Part shown: positions 8,956 to 19,650 of the stretch, piece by piece
Layout: every line of letters begins with the position of its first letter
How positions within the stretch are numbered: the stretch's first letter is position 1
Made by a program: the position numbers and the translations under genes
The notes under the pieces: generated by a model
What the model was told of the DNA's origin: nothing
The model's database searches: none
The model's input: only the letters and a program-made list of their open reading frames with translations
Assembly (NCBI GenBank): GCA_000014925.1
Contig: CP000476.1
Span: 186,001 to 250,000 of the forward strand
Length of the DNA: 64,000 bases
DNA from: Paenarthrobacter aurescens TC1
Lineage (GTDB): Bacteria > Actinomycetota > Actinomycetes > Actinomycetales > Micrococcaceae
Direction of reading: 5' to 3'

Positions 8956-9441
8956 ATGAACTCAGCCGCAGCAGATGTGGACTCTCACTCACCAGAAGAA
9001 CGTCTGGCCAACCTTGGCGTCAATCTTCCGCCGGCACCGCAACCCGTTGCCGTTTACGTGCCAGCCGTACGTAGCGGGAACCTGATCTACAGTTCAGGGC
9101 AGTTGCCGATCGTAGACGGAACCGTAGCGCACCCAGGAAAAGTTGGCGCAGATGTGACTCTGGAACAGGCGCAAGAGGCCGCGCGTCTGTGCGCGCTGAA
9201 CGCACTGGCCGCCATTCGCCCACTCGCCGGAGACCTTAGCGCCATCAAGCGCGTCGTAAAAGTTGTCGGTTTCGTCGCCAGCACTGCTGACTTCACGAGC
9301 CAACCCAGTGTTATCAACGGGGCCAGCCAGCTGCTCGGGGACGTTTTCGGAGCCAGCGGTGAGCATGCACGAAGCGCTGTGGGCGTCGCGGCCCTACCGC
9401 TGGATGCACCAGTAGAAATTGAAATCGTCGTGGAAGTTTAA
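8956..9441 (+). CDS. RidA-family enamine/imine deaminase
   Basis: The 161-residue protein is a YjgF/YER057c/UK114 family member: GNLIYSSGQLPIVDGT near residue 38, and HARSAVGVAALPLDAPVEIE near 137 with the arginine that holds the substrate carboxylate. RidA proteins hydrolyse reactive 2-aminoacrylate and related imines. Placed 41 bases after the cysteine desulfhydrase, whose chemistry releases exactly that intermediate, it probably speeds its conversion to pyruvate and protects PLP enzymes. At 161 residues it is longer than the common 125-130, as in the larger RidA subgroup. Confidence 0.9.
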   Translation: MNSAAADVDSHSPEERLANLGVNLPPAPQPVAVYVPAVRSGNLIYSSGQLPIVDGTVAHPGKVGADVTLEQAQEAARLCALNALAAIRPLAGDLSAIKRVVKVVGFVASTADFTSQPSVINGASQLLGDVFGASGEHARSAVGVAALPLDAPVEIEIVVEV

Positions 9442-9495
9442 GTCCTCCTGACGATTCTGTTCCCTTCGTAAATTCGACCGAGGAGTTGTAAATAT

Positions 9496-10692
9496 ATGGC
9501 CATCCATCATCGGATCCTCATCATCGGTGGCGGTAATGCAGGACTTAGCGTGGCAGCGCGCCTCCGGAACCAGGGCCAGAGTGACGTTGGGATCATTGAA
9601 CCGGGTGAACAGCACTACTACCAGCCGTTGTGGACCCTAGTCGGTGGCGGCTGCGCGGACGCAAACGAGTCTGTGCGGCCACAGGCGTCAGTGACGCCGC
9701 AGGGGGTTGCCTGGATCAAGGACGCTGCCACTGGCATCGACCCGGAGTCGCGCAGCGTTTCCCTTGCCTCCGGAGCAACCATCAGTTACGACTACGTGGT
9801 GGTGTGCCCGGGGATACAGCTTGACTGGGACAGGATTCCGGGCATGGATAAAGCCCTTGAAACGCCGCAAGCGTCCAGTAATTACCGTTTCGACCTGGCC
9901 CCCAAAACCTGGGACATGATCCGCAGCCTGCGGTCCGGAACAGCGGTTTTCACGATGCCCGCCGGGCCGATCAAATGTGGTGGCGCACCCCAGAAAATCG
10001 CCTATCTGGCTGCCGACTACTGGCGGCAGCAGGGAGTCCTAAACGACATCCGCATCGTACTTGTGCTCCCCTCCCCCGGCATGTTCGGAGTAAAGGCGTT
10101 CGCCGACGAGCTGGAAAAAGTCGTAGCCCGGTACGGCATCGAAGTACATAAGAACAGTGAAATGACCGAGATCGACCCCGTCACCCAAACGGTGACGGTC
10201 GAGAACCATGCCACTGGATCCAGCGAAGATCTTTATTACGATTTCCTGCACACAGTCCCACCTCAGTCCGCCCCGGACTGGCTCAAGAAAACTCCCCTGG
10301 CCGACCCCGAGGACCCGCTCGGATATGTACAGGTGGACAAGCACACACTCCAGCACACGCGCTACCCGAACGTCTTCGCCCTAGGCGACGCCGGATCCAC
10401 ACCCAATTCCAAAACCGGCGCAGCCATCCGCAAACAGGCTCCCGTCCTGGTGCGAAACCTCCTGTCCGTCATGGACTCAGCCCAGCCCTCCGCCAGTTAC
10501 GGCGGTTACGCTTCCTGCCCGCTGACCACCGCGAGAAACAAAATGCTACTGGCCGAATTCGACTACAGCATGCAACCTGCAACCAGCATCCCGCTGATCA
10601 ATACCACCCATGAACGCCTGGATATGTGGCTGCTCAAGCGCTATGGACTGCCCTTCATGTACTGGAACCTCATCCTCAAAGGCCGGGCCTGA
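9496..10692 (+). CDS. sqr: Sulfide:quinone oxidoreductase-type flavoprotein
   Basis: The 398-residue protein begins with an FAD Rossmann motif (ILIIGGGNAGLSVAARL, residues 6-22) and has a second site near FALGDAGSTPNSKTGAAIRKQ. Two cysteines match SQR redox positions: IKCGGAPQK near 159 and YASCPLTT near 336. SQR oxidises H2S to persulfide or polysulfide and passes electrons to menaquinone at the membrane. Between a cysteine desulfhydrase and a persulfide dioxygenase it detoxifies and exploits the sulfide made upstream. An ATG with a modest AGGAG-like site (9481-9486) is used. Confidence 0.9.
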   Translation: MAIHHRILIIGGGNAGLSVAARLRNQGQSDVGIIEPGEQHYYQPLWTLVGGGCADANESVRPQASVTPQGVAWIKDAATGIDPESRSVSLASGATISYDYVVVCPGIQLDWDRIPGMDKALETPQASSNYRFDLAPKTWDMIRSLRSGTAVFTMPAGPIKCGGAPQKIAYLAADYWRQQGVLNDIRIVLVLPSPGMFGVKAFADELEKVVARYGIEVHKNSEMTEIDPVTQTVTVENHATGSSEDLYYDFLHTVPPQSAPDWLKKTPLADPEDPLGYVQVDKHTLQHTRYPNVFALGDAGSTPNSKTGAAIRKQAPVLVRNLLSVMDSAQPSASYGGYASCPLTTARNKMLLAEFDYSMQPATSIPLINTTHERLDMWLLKRYGLPFMYWNLILKGRA

Positions 10693-10722
10693 GAAGCGTC
10701 ACTAACCTAATTAGGAGAACTC

Positions 10723-12120
10723 ATGCTCATCGAGCGCATCTATGACGAGGACCTTGCCCAAGCCAGTTACGTGATCGGCTGTCAACGCACAGGTGAAGCA
10801 ATCGTTGTCGACCCTCGCCGGGACATCGCCGTTTATCAGACCGTAGCTGCCGCCAACGGCATGAAGATCATAGCCGTGACGGAGACTCACATCCATGCCG
10901 ACTATCTGTCAGGCACCCGCGAGTTGGCCGCAGCGACCGGCGCCGCCATCTACGTCTCGGGCGAGGGCGGAACAGACTGGCAGTACGAATTCGACGGCAA
11001 GCGGCTTTTCGACGGCGGCACGATCACCATGGGCAACATCGGAGTCCACGCCCTCCACACCCCCGGCCACACCCCGGAGCACCTGTCCTTCCTGCTCACT
11101 GACGGGGCGTTCAGCGACCAGCCCGGCTACCTGCTTTCCGGCGACTTTGTGTTCGCCGGCGACCTGGGACGCCCAGATCTGTTGGACGAGGCAGCTGGTG
11201 GGGTCGATACACGCTTCAATAGTGCCAGACAGATGTTCACCAGCCTGCGGGACAAGTTCCTGACCTTGCCTGATCACATCCAGGTCCACCCTGGGCACGG
11301 TGCAGGCAGCGCCTGCGGCAAAGCCCTCGGTGCCGTCGCATCCACGACGGTCGGCTATGAACGGCTCTATGCCTGGTGGGGGCCATACCTCAGTGCCAAC
11401 GACGAAGAAGGTTTCATTAAGGCACTCCTGGACGGCCAGCCCGATGCACCCGCGTACTTCGGACGCATGAAGCGTCAGAATCGACAGGGACCGGCGCTGC
11501 TGGGTGAACGCATGCCCTTGGCTGAACTCGAGGTAGGGGCCGTAGCTGAGGACCTTGCCGCCGGCAACGTGACCTTCGTCGATACCCGCTCAAACACGCA
11601 AGTGCATGACAGGGGCATACATGACGCCCTGAACATCCCGGCAGGCAGGAGTACAGCAACCTACGCGGCATGGGCCCTGGACCCGGAGCGTGATGTCCGC
11701 CCTGTGGTGTTGCTGGCCAAGGGCCAGGAGATGGCACAGGAACTGTGGGATCACCTGGTCCGCGTCGGAATCGACAACCTTCAGGGGTACGTTACCGCCA
11801 TTGAGGGACTGCCGCTAAGCAGTCCCCGGCTGGTAAACCCCGAAGAGATTGAGGGCTTTGAGGCGTCATTGGTCCTGGACGTTCGCGCCAAAAACGAACA
11901 CACCGCCGGGCATATCCCCGGCTCACAGCAACTCCACGGCGGCCGCGTCCTCTGGAACCTGGACCAGTTGCCGGATCGCGGCCCAATCGTCACGTATTGC
12001 CAAAGTGGTGTGCGCAGCTCAGTAGTAGCCAGCACCTTGCGCCGCGAAGGCTACGACGTAGTGGAACTCAAGGGCAGCTACGCCGCCTGGGCAGCACGCG
12101 AATGTGCAAACAGGTTGTGA
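10723..12120 (+). CDS. Persulfide dioxygenase-rhodanese fusion
   Basis: A metallo-beta-lactamase domain (residues about 1-240) carries THIHADYLSG near 55, HTPGHTPEHLSF near 110 and VHPGHGAGSACG near 187, the ETHE1-like iron site. Two rhodanese domains follow (about 275-360 and 370-465). Only the second has the active-site loop CQSGVRS near residue 426; the first reads LLAKGQEM where the cysteine should be, so it is probably structural. The enzyme oxidises glutathione- or mycothiol-type persulfides to sulfite, and the rhodanese can form thiosulfate. ATG 10723 follows AGGAG at 10713-10717. Confidence 0.9.
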   Translation: MLIERIYDEDLAQASYVIGCQRTGEAIVVDPRRDIAVYQTVAAANGMKIIAVTETHIHADYLSGTRELAAATGAAIYVSGEGGTDWQYEFDGKRLFDGGTITMGNIGVHALHTPGHTPEHLSFLLTDGAFSDQPGYLLSGDFVFAGDLGRPDLLDEAAGGVDTRFNSARQMFTSLRDKFLTLPDHIQVHPGHGAGSACGKALGAVASTTVGYERLYAWWGPYLSANDEEGFIKALLDGQPDAPAYFGRMKRQNRQGPALLGERMPLAELEVGAVAEDLAAGNVTFVDTRSNTQVHDRGIHDALNIPAGRSTATYAAWALDPERDVRPVVLLAKGQEMAQELWDHLVRVGIDNLQGYVTAIEGLPLSSPRLVNPEEIEGFEASLVLDVRAKNEHTAGHIPGSQQLHGGRVLWNLDQLPDRGPIVTYCQSGVRSSVVASTLRREGYDVVELKGSYAAWAARECANRL

Positions 12121-12312
12121 CATCCGAAAGGACCAACCCGCAAACACTGACTTCGCCAGTCGAGGCCAAGAGTAGTAACCAACGCCCTCCTTAGGGCGCC
12201 TCATAAAGACAGGAGGCAGGTCACACCCACATCTCCAACGCGAACGATGCCAGGTAGGTGTGATCCTCCCGATCGACGGGACCGAACCCACACCGAAAGG
12301 CGACTCACACCG
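12121..12312. other. Leader between sulfur dioxygenase and exporter genes
   Basis: No gene seen. A weak GAAAGG at about 12295-12300 may serve the exporter start. Confidence 0.4.
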
Positions 12313-13074
12313 ATGATGGCCCCAATGACATTTGGCCTGCTAGTAGGAGGCCTGCTCGGCCTGGTCGGCGGAGGGGGATCCATTCTGGCCGTCCCCGCCC
12401 TGGTCTACGGGGTCGGCATGCCACTGACGGCAGCCATACCCAGCTCTCTCTTGGTCGTGGGCGCCTCCTCAGCTGTGGCGCTTCTTCCCCGTCTCCGCCA
12501 AGGTCTCAATTGGACCCTCGCCCTCATCATCGGCGCAACCGGTGGTATTACGGCCTATGCCGGCACCCTCGTGAACCGGATGCTGGACCAGAGAACACTC
12601 CTCGTGGTGTTCGCTGCGATCATGATTCTCGCAGGGATCAGAATGTTCATGCCCACCAAGTCCTCTACGGGAAGCTGCTATAACGCCGGCAGAAGCGTAC
12701 GTTGGCGCCGCTGTCTGCCCAAAGCTCTGGCCACGGGTGTCGTTGTCGGTTTTCTCACGGGTCTGCTCGGAGTCGGGGGCGGTTTCCTGATCGTCCCGGC
12801 CCTCACCCTGGTACTGGGCCTTCCCATGGCACTAGCCGTCGGCACGTCATTGGCGATCATCGTCATAAATTCCATGGGCGGGTTCATTTCCCACTTGGGC
12901 AACATTGACGTCGACTGGAAGAACACGGTCGTATTCACAGTGACGGCCATGGCTGCTTCCCTTCTTGCCGGACGGTTAGGAAGGTCTCTTCCAGACAAAG
13001 CCCTCAAACACGGATTCGCCATACTCGTCATGCTTGTCGCGGGCTACGTCATCGTTCAGGCCTTCATGGTCTGA
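12313..13074 (+). CDS. TauE/SafE-family sulfite or organosulfur exporter
   Basis: From ATG 12313 the protein is 253 residues with about eight membrane segments in two related halves. The glycine-rich motifs GLLVGGLLGLVGGGGSILAVPALVY (residues about 8-32) and GFLTGLLGVGGGFLIVPAL (about 147-165) are the paired family signatures. Relatives move sulfite, sulfoacetate or other sulfonates across the membrane. As the last gene of the cluster it would remove sulfite or thiosulfate made by the persulfide dioxygenase-rhodanese. Start choice is uncertain because the ribosome site is weak; ATG 12316 is an alternative. Confidence 0.88.
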   Translation: MMAPMTFGLLVGGLLGLVGGGGSILAVPALVYGVGMPLTAAIPSSLLVVGASSAVALLPRLRQGLNWTLALIIGATGGITAYAGTLVNRMLDQRTLLVVFAAIMILAGIRMFMPTKSSTGSCYNAGRSVRWRRCLPKALATGVVVGFLTGLLGVGGGFLIVPALTLVLGLPMALAVGTSLAIIVINSMGGFISHLGNIDVDWKNTVVFTVTAMAASLLAGRLGRSLPDKALKHGFAILVMLVAGYVIVQAFMV

Positions 13075-13084
13075 CACTGGATCT

Positions 13085-13115
13085 TGCTGGGCGGTGGAAC
13101 CCCCATCGCCCAGCA
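13085..13115 (+). terminator. Hairpin after TauE/SafE gene
   Basis: TGCTGGGCG and CGCCCAGCA form a 9-bp stem around 13 bases, 10 bases past the stop codon. No U-run follows. Confidence 0.45.
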
Positions 13116-13193
13116 GAATCGTCTGTCCCGGGGCGTTGAACTCTCCTGAGTCGGCATGGACCACACCCTAACTTGACGGCCATGGGCCAGATC

Positions 13194-13224
13194 TTGAATT
13201 CGTTGTAGGACAAGCCCTAGGACC
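13194..13224 (+). repeat. Promoter/res-like repeat, right copy
   Basis: TTGAATT is followed by the shared core TTGTAGGACAAGCCCTAG (13203-13220), which differs by one base from the copy at 2657-2674. It lies in the same orientation just past the end of the sulfur cluster and could also drive the small gene at 13356. Confidence 0.5.
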
Positions 13225-13355
13225 GGACGTCAAGTGCAGTGGCTTGGAGCCCACGGCTGCATTTGGCGAGCTAATTGCGGGCAGGTGAATCCGCCAGGAA
13301 ACCACATAGAAGTAATTGACCATTACACGACGGTCGACCTAGTAGAGGAGGACTT

Positions 13356-13646
13356 ATGTCCCAAAATTCGAATTTATTGGTAGCCAGCGCTGCCTTCCCG
13401 ATAATGGACCGCGACTATTTCCCGAGCCGGCCGCTTCCACTTGCCCTTGAAGTCACTGTGGAGGAGCCGGAGGGAAGGGACGAAAGGCTTAACCATGCGG
13501 TCAATATACTCATACCCGCCGCTTTGGAACGAAAGCAGGGAATCCTCGTTATCCAACGCGATTACGGCAAGTACATCGTCCGCGTCGATCAAGAAGTGCC
13601 ATGCGGGGTGACTCTCGAGTCCCGTCATCAAATCCTGCAAAGCTGA
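13356..13646 (+). CDS. Small orphan protein, family B (96 aa)
   Basis: A strong GAGGAGG ends six bases before ATG 13356. The product has no signal peptide or membrane segment. Its C-terminal half (GILVIQRDYGKYIVRVDQEVPCG with a glutamate after) resembles the protein at 33132-33365: same GxLV strand, aromatic-containing turn, VPxG and trailing E, with a DExL-x2-A helix before it. Function unknown; the fold looks like a small beta-rich domain. It is followed by insertion-element debris. Confidence 0.65.
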   Translation: MSQNSNLLVASAAFPIMDRDYFPSRPLPLALEVTVEEPEGRDERLNHAVNILIPAALERKQGILVIQRDYGKYIVRVDQEVPCGVTLESRHQILQS

Positions 13647-13797
13647 ACTCATGACACCAGGCACTTGCACGCCCTCCTGTATGAGCTACACTCCAACCTG
13701 ATGCCAGAACCGGCTGACATGGGCGGACTTGGCCTGCAGGCGGAGCTTCCCCTGTTCTCCTACACGGTGACCCAGTCATTGAGACCGGGCCAGGACT

Positions 13798-14205
13798 TTA
13801 AACCTGCTCGGCTGTATCACTGTCACCGGTGATCGGGCGGTGATGGGCGTGGTCGGTGCGAACCAATTCGGCTAACACCAAAGCATCGCCCTTATCGCTT
13901 TTGGCTCCAGAGCTTCCGTGCCGCTCACGGTATCGGGCTGCCTGCAGTGGGTTGACTGCAAAAACGGTGTAGTCGGCTGCCAGCAGTGCGGCAACCCACG
14001 GGCCACGGTCCGTTTCGATGCCTACCATCACCTGAGTAGGCCCATCCCGTTCGTCCAGATGAGAGGCGATATGCCCATGCAAAGCTTCGATGCCCTGCAC
14101 ACCTTCTGGTAGCCGGCCGCGGGCCAGCAGGCGGCCTTCCTGGTTGATAAGAGCGACATCATGGTGGTCCTCGGCCCAGTCGTCACCGACGAATAGCATC
14201 TGCAC
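13798..14205 (-). pseudogene. IS110-family transposase, N-terminal fragment
   Basis: The 135-residue frame has the DEDD/RuvC-like start of IS110 transposases: FVGDDWAEDHHDVAL near residue 5, VGIETDRGPWVAAL near 60, and KSDKGDALVLAELVRTD near 102. The full enzyme is around 400 residues; the central helical part and the C-terminal serine domain are missing, with similarity ending near ITGDSDTAEQ. It is inactive alone. A C-terminal piece of the same family is at 30668-30976 in the opposite orientation. Confidence 0.88.
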
Positions 14206-14458
14206 CCTACCCTTTCCAAAGGCGTCCCGGTTTCCCGAGCCGCCCCGTGGAGAAGGAACTAGCTGCGACCTAATGGATTAGTGCTCAAGTGGCACGACAT
14301 CCCACCAGCGCTTTCGCCCTCCTCGCTCAACCGGCAGGGGCACGATCTTGATCTAGCACTGAACAACGACGTCCTGGCTCGTAAAGTGCTCACCTACCAG
14401 CGGCTCGGATACCAGTCTGTCCCGCACGGGCTAACCGGTACACTCCCATTAGGCTCTC

Positions 14459-14721
14459 TTGCCCCACGCAGACCGGGCAGTGGACTGGATCGTGAACGAC
14501 GGCGACAAGGACGGTGACGGATTCGTAGAATACCAGCGGCTCAACGATCAGGGACTGATCAACCAGGGCTGGAAGGACTCCTGGGACGGCATCAACTTTG
14601 CCGACGGCACCCTGGCCGAGCCGCCGATCGCACTGTGTGAGGTCCAGGCCTACGTCTACGTCGCGTACCTGTCGCGGGCATGGCTGGCGTACGAGGCCGG
14701 CGACACGGCCTTGGGTGAGGA
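14459..14721 (+). pseudogene. Glycogen debranching enzyme fragment
   Basis: About 85 residues match the catalytic (alpha/alpha)6 barrel of amylo-alpha-1,6-glucosidase/debranching proteins: RAVDWIVNDGDKDGDGFVEYQ, then [32 protein letters not shown]. Both ends are broken: upstream sequence (14281-14458) has no family character, and at about 14722 the match runs into an ABC transporter fragment on the other strand. A non-functional relic of a gene about seven times longer. Confidence 0.8.
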
Positions 14722-14723
14722 CC

Positions 14724-14853
14724 TCTCGGTTCGCAGGCGGCTGATGAGGTTCAGGATTTCTGCCTGGACAGAGAGATCGAGGGCGGATGTAATCTCATCG
14801 GCGATGATCAGCTTTGGCCCCACTGCCAGCGCGCGTGCAATTGACCGTGCTAT
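14724..14853 (-). pseudogene. ABC transporter ATP-binding protein fragment
   Basis: Read on the minus strand, about 43 residues give [38 protein letters not shown] sequence: the helix after the signature motif, Walker B (LIIADE) and the D-loop region (SALD) of an oligopeptide-type ABC ATPase. Walker A and the rest are absent. It directly abuts the debranching enzyme fragment, marking an illegitimate junction. Confidence 0.75.
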
Positions 14854-15000
14854 GACATGACCCTTGGCAGCAGTGCCAAACTATGCATGGGATTCCTGGC
14901 AGCACGGATGCTTATTTTTTCGCCTAGGGCGTCAGTTCGCTCGTGGGTCGTGCGTTCTATTGAGCCTGGTTCCGGGGCTCCAAAAGCCCGACGCGATCTA

Positions 15001-17031
<2,031 letters not shown>

Positions 17032-17076
17032 GTCTCTCCTTGGATTTTATAAGTAGGGAAGTAGGGCTGGCTGAGC

Positions 17077-17751
17077 TCAGGTCTGCAGGCTCGAGGCGGC
17101 GAACATTAGCGACATCGTGAGCGCGGAGCCGGCTTCAAAGGATCTTTCAAGAATGATGGGGAGGTGCATGGACGTCCTCGCCGTGCCGGGTGCCCTTACG
17201 GCCAGCCTGTCCATGACACGGTCCACTGGCAGCAGCCATACAAGGACGGCAGCGGCAAAGAGGAAAGCCAGGACTTGAGTTGCCGGCTGGGTCCACAGCG
17301 CGCTGAGGGGAGGAGCAAAGGGGGCATCGACGGTCAGCACGCCGCCAGTATGCGAAGCATGCCCACCAGCGTGACCAGGCAGAGTTGTGCGTTCAGAGGG
17401 GCCGGCCGCGTGGGGAAGTGCGAGCATAAAGACCATCGCGGCGAGCATGGCCGTATGGTAAAGGCAACTCAGCCGTCCGGCACGGCCGTGGCATCCGAGA
17501 GCAAATTCGCGCCGCGATACGGCCTGCAGGAGAAACCAAAAGGAAGCCGTGCCGAACAGCAGCAGCTGGGGTAGAAGCGGCAAGTTGACGTTGTGCCAAA
17601 CCATGTTCAGCATCCCAAGAGCCATGAGGGCCTGAAGAACGCAGTTCAATCGGGTGACCCATGAACTGCCCTGAAGTGCCTTGGTCAGGTGAAAGACTGT
17701 GCCGGCCGCGAGGATCATACTGACCGGGATGTTGAGGAATGGCGCCAGCAT
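17077..17751 (-). CDS. DUF5134-type membrane protein
   Basis: ATG 17749-17751 has AAGGAG upstream at good spacing; product 224 residues. About six hydrophobic segments are visible, with a histidine-rich loop (GHAGGHASH) near residue 125 between segments four and five. It looks like the DUF5134 group of actinobacterial integral membrane proteins of unknown function. The histidines and MVWHNVNLP suggest metal contact, which is only a guess. It lies downstream of the permease on the same strand, with a terminator between. Confidence 0.65.
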   Translation of the reverse strand: MLAPFLNIPVSMILAAGTVFHLTKALQGSSWVTRLNCVLQALMALGMLNMVWHNVNLPLLPQLLLFGTASFWFLLQAVSRREFALGCHGRAGRLSCLYHTAMLAAMVFMLALPHAAGPSERTTLPGHAGGHASHTGGVLTVDAPFAPPLSALWTQPATQVLAFLFAAAVLVWLLPVDRVMDRLAVRAPGTARTSMHLPIILERSFEAGSALTMSLMFAASSLQT

Positions 17752-17827
17752 GGGAATCTCCTTTGTTGGCACGACCGATGAACACGGCAGGGATGTTGTC
17801 AGTGGACAGAAGCGAGTGAATAAAGGT

Positions 17828-17862
17828 GTGGCCAGCCGCCAACGAATCTGGCGGCCGGCCAC
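17828..17862 (-). terminator. Terminator after ethanolamine-type permease
   Basis: Fourteen-base arms at 17828-17841 and 17849-17862 pair with a single G-U wobble around a 7-base loop, eight bases beyond the permease stop. Confidence 0.7.
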
Positions 17863-17869
17863 GGGCCGG

Positions 17870-19354
17870 TCAGGCTTTGGAGTCGAGTTCAGCCTCGGCT
17901 TGCTCGATTGCGGCGAATTCTTCCTCTGGTGCCTGTGCAACCAGTCGGTGGCGACTGTAGAAGGCGAAGTAGGCAATCATGACCGCGTAGGCTGCTGCTG
18001 CATAGAGAATCACGGACGGGTCTACGATGAATCCTGCGGTAAGGGCAGCTACGGCGAGGATGAGCGCGGTGGCAGAGGTGAAGATTCCGCCAGGTGTGCG
18101 GTAGGGCCGGTTCAGCTTGGGTTCCCGAACCCGAAGAATGATGTGTGAAAGCATCATCAGGATGTAGGAGATAGTGGCGCCGAAGACGGAGATGAGTATC
18201 AGCAGGTCACCGGACCCCGTCATGGAGAGCACAAAGCCGATGATTCCCGGGACGATCAGCGCAAGGAAGGGAACCTTCCGGCCATTTGTCAGCGACAGTA
18301 CCCGCGGAAGGTAACCTGCCCGGGATAGCGCGAACGTCTGCCTGGAGTAGGCGAAGGTGATGGCAAAGAAGCTAGATACCAGCCCTACAAGCCCGATGAC
18401 ATTGACGAACCAGCTCAGAGCCGTGGCTCCATTACCAATCAGGGGTGATTCAAGAGCATCAATGAGCGGGTTGCCGGAATCCTGGAGAGCAGCCGAACCG
18501 GCGCCGCCTGGTCCCAGCAGGAGGAGCGCTGCAGCCAGGACGGTCAGGATTACCACTCCCCCGATGAGCCCCTTCGGAACATCGAGTACCGGGTTACGGG
18601 CTTCTTCTGCAGCCAAGGGTACTCCCTCAACTGCCAGGAAGAACCACATCGCGTACGGCAAGGCTGCCCAGATTCCTACGATGCCGAACGGCAGGAAGGC
18701 GCTGGCACCGAAAGCATCTGTGGGCTCAATGTTGAGGAGGTTAGTTGCGTCGAAATACGGAAGCATCCCAATGGTCCATGCAATCAAGCCAATTACAGCG
18801 ACAACCGCGATGGCAAACATAAGTTTTAGTACTTGCTTGACGCCGTACAGGTGGAGTCCGATAAAAGCGGTGTAGAAGACAAAGTAGACAAGTGGGCCGC
18901 TGATGCCAAGCAGCGATTCCAGATAGGCGCCGATAAAAGTGACGACTGCTGCGGGAGCGAGCACAAATTCCAGCAAAATAGCAGTACCGGTGAGGAATCC
19001 TCCCCAAGGACCCATGGCGCGCCGGGCAAAACCGTAGCCTCCGCCGGCTGTAGGAATAATGGAGGACATTTCCGCCAGTGCAAAACACATGGTGGTGTAC
19101 ATGATTGCCATCAGTGCCGTGGCGATCACGAGGCCGCCCCAGCCGGCCTGGGCCAGGCCGAAGTTCCACCCTGCGTACTGACCAGCGATAACATAGCCGA
19201 CACCGAGTCCGACCAGCAGCACGGGACCTGCGGTGCCCCGGCGCAGCTGCCGGTTTTTCATGTAGTCATCGCTAACGTTCTGGTACTCGACTCCACGAGT
19301 TGCATGCCTGGTTGCGGGCTGCATCGGGGGTGCCGCCTGTGGTTCTTTTGACAT
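17870..19354 (-). CDS. Ethanolamine-permease-like APC transporter
   Basis: ATG 19352-19354 follows AGGAG; product 494 residues with about twelve membrane segments. The stretch GVGYVIAGQYAGWNFGLAQAGWGGL at the first helices and the EMSSIIPTAGGGYGFARRAMGPWGG motif match the ethanolamine permease (Eat) branch of the amino acid-polyamine-organocation family. It probably imports ethanolamine or another small primary amine for the copper amine oxidase encoded next upstream. A palindrome (19400-19415) lies 46 bases before the start. Confidence 0.85.
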   Translation of the reverse strand: MSKEPQAAPPMQPATRHATRGVEYQNVSDDYMKNRQLRRGTAGPVLLVGLGVGYVIAGQYAGWNFGLAQAGWGGLVIATALMAIMYTTMCFALAEMSSIIPTAGGGYGFARRAMGPWGGFLTGTAILLEFVLAPAAVVTFIGAYLESLLGISGPLVYFVFYTAFIGLHLYGVKQVLKLMFAIAVVAVIGLIAWTIGMLPYFDATNLLNIEPTDAFGASAFLPFGIVGIWAALPYAMWFFLAVEGVPLAAEEARNPVLDVPKGLIGGVVILTVLAAALLLLGPGGAGSAALQDSGNPLIDALESPLIGNGATALSWFVNVIGLVGLVSSFFAITFAYSRQTFALSRAGYLPRVLSLTNGRKVPFLALIVPGIIGFVLSMTGSGDLLILISVFGATISYILMMLSHIILRVREPKLNRPYRTPGGIFTSATALILAVAALTAGFIVDPSVILYAAAAYAVMIAYFAFYSRHRLVAQAPEEEFAAIEQAEAELDSKA

Positions 19355-19399
19355 CGTTTTCTCCTGGGTAATCGGCCCCAATCATGGCTCGATTGTTAA

Positions 19400-19415
19400 A
19401 TCACGTCATCGTGAT
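19400..19415. promoter_or_regulatory. Palindrome upstream of permease
   Basis: ATCACG and CGTGAT flank a four-base spacer. Position in the leader of the permease gene suggests an operator; the regulator is not identified. Confidence 0.35.
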
Positions 19416-19593
19416 GAGGGGGAGGAAGCTTGTTTTTTGGGCTTGAGTGTGGTGCGAGGTGGCCAAGGGGCTGGACGTCATCGCAGCTCGCCCGAAGAAC
19501 AGGACTCCTCCCCGGATGAGTCAGTTCAGGGAGCACGTGGGGATTAGACACTCGAAATGTTGAATTGGAGGATGTGTCTTTGGAACGAGGCCA

Positions 19594-19632
19594 CGGGAGC
19601 GCCGTCGCCGGATGCACGCTCGGCGCTTCCCG
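19594..19632 (-). terminator. Hairpin after amine oxidase
   Basis: CGGGAGCGCCG pairs with CGGCGCTTCCCG with one bulged base, 19 bases past the amine oxidase stop. No U-run. Confidence 0.4.
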
Positions 19633-19650
19633 GGCCCTAACTAAGGACTG

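Noticed and set aside
13660..13800. Open stretch after the small gene at 13356 that might be a gene fragment
   Set aside because: No family pattern could be recognised and it has no start signal.
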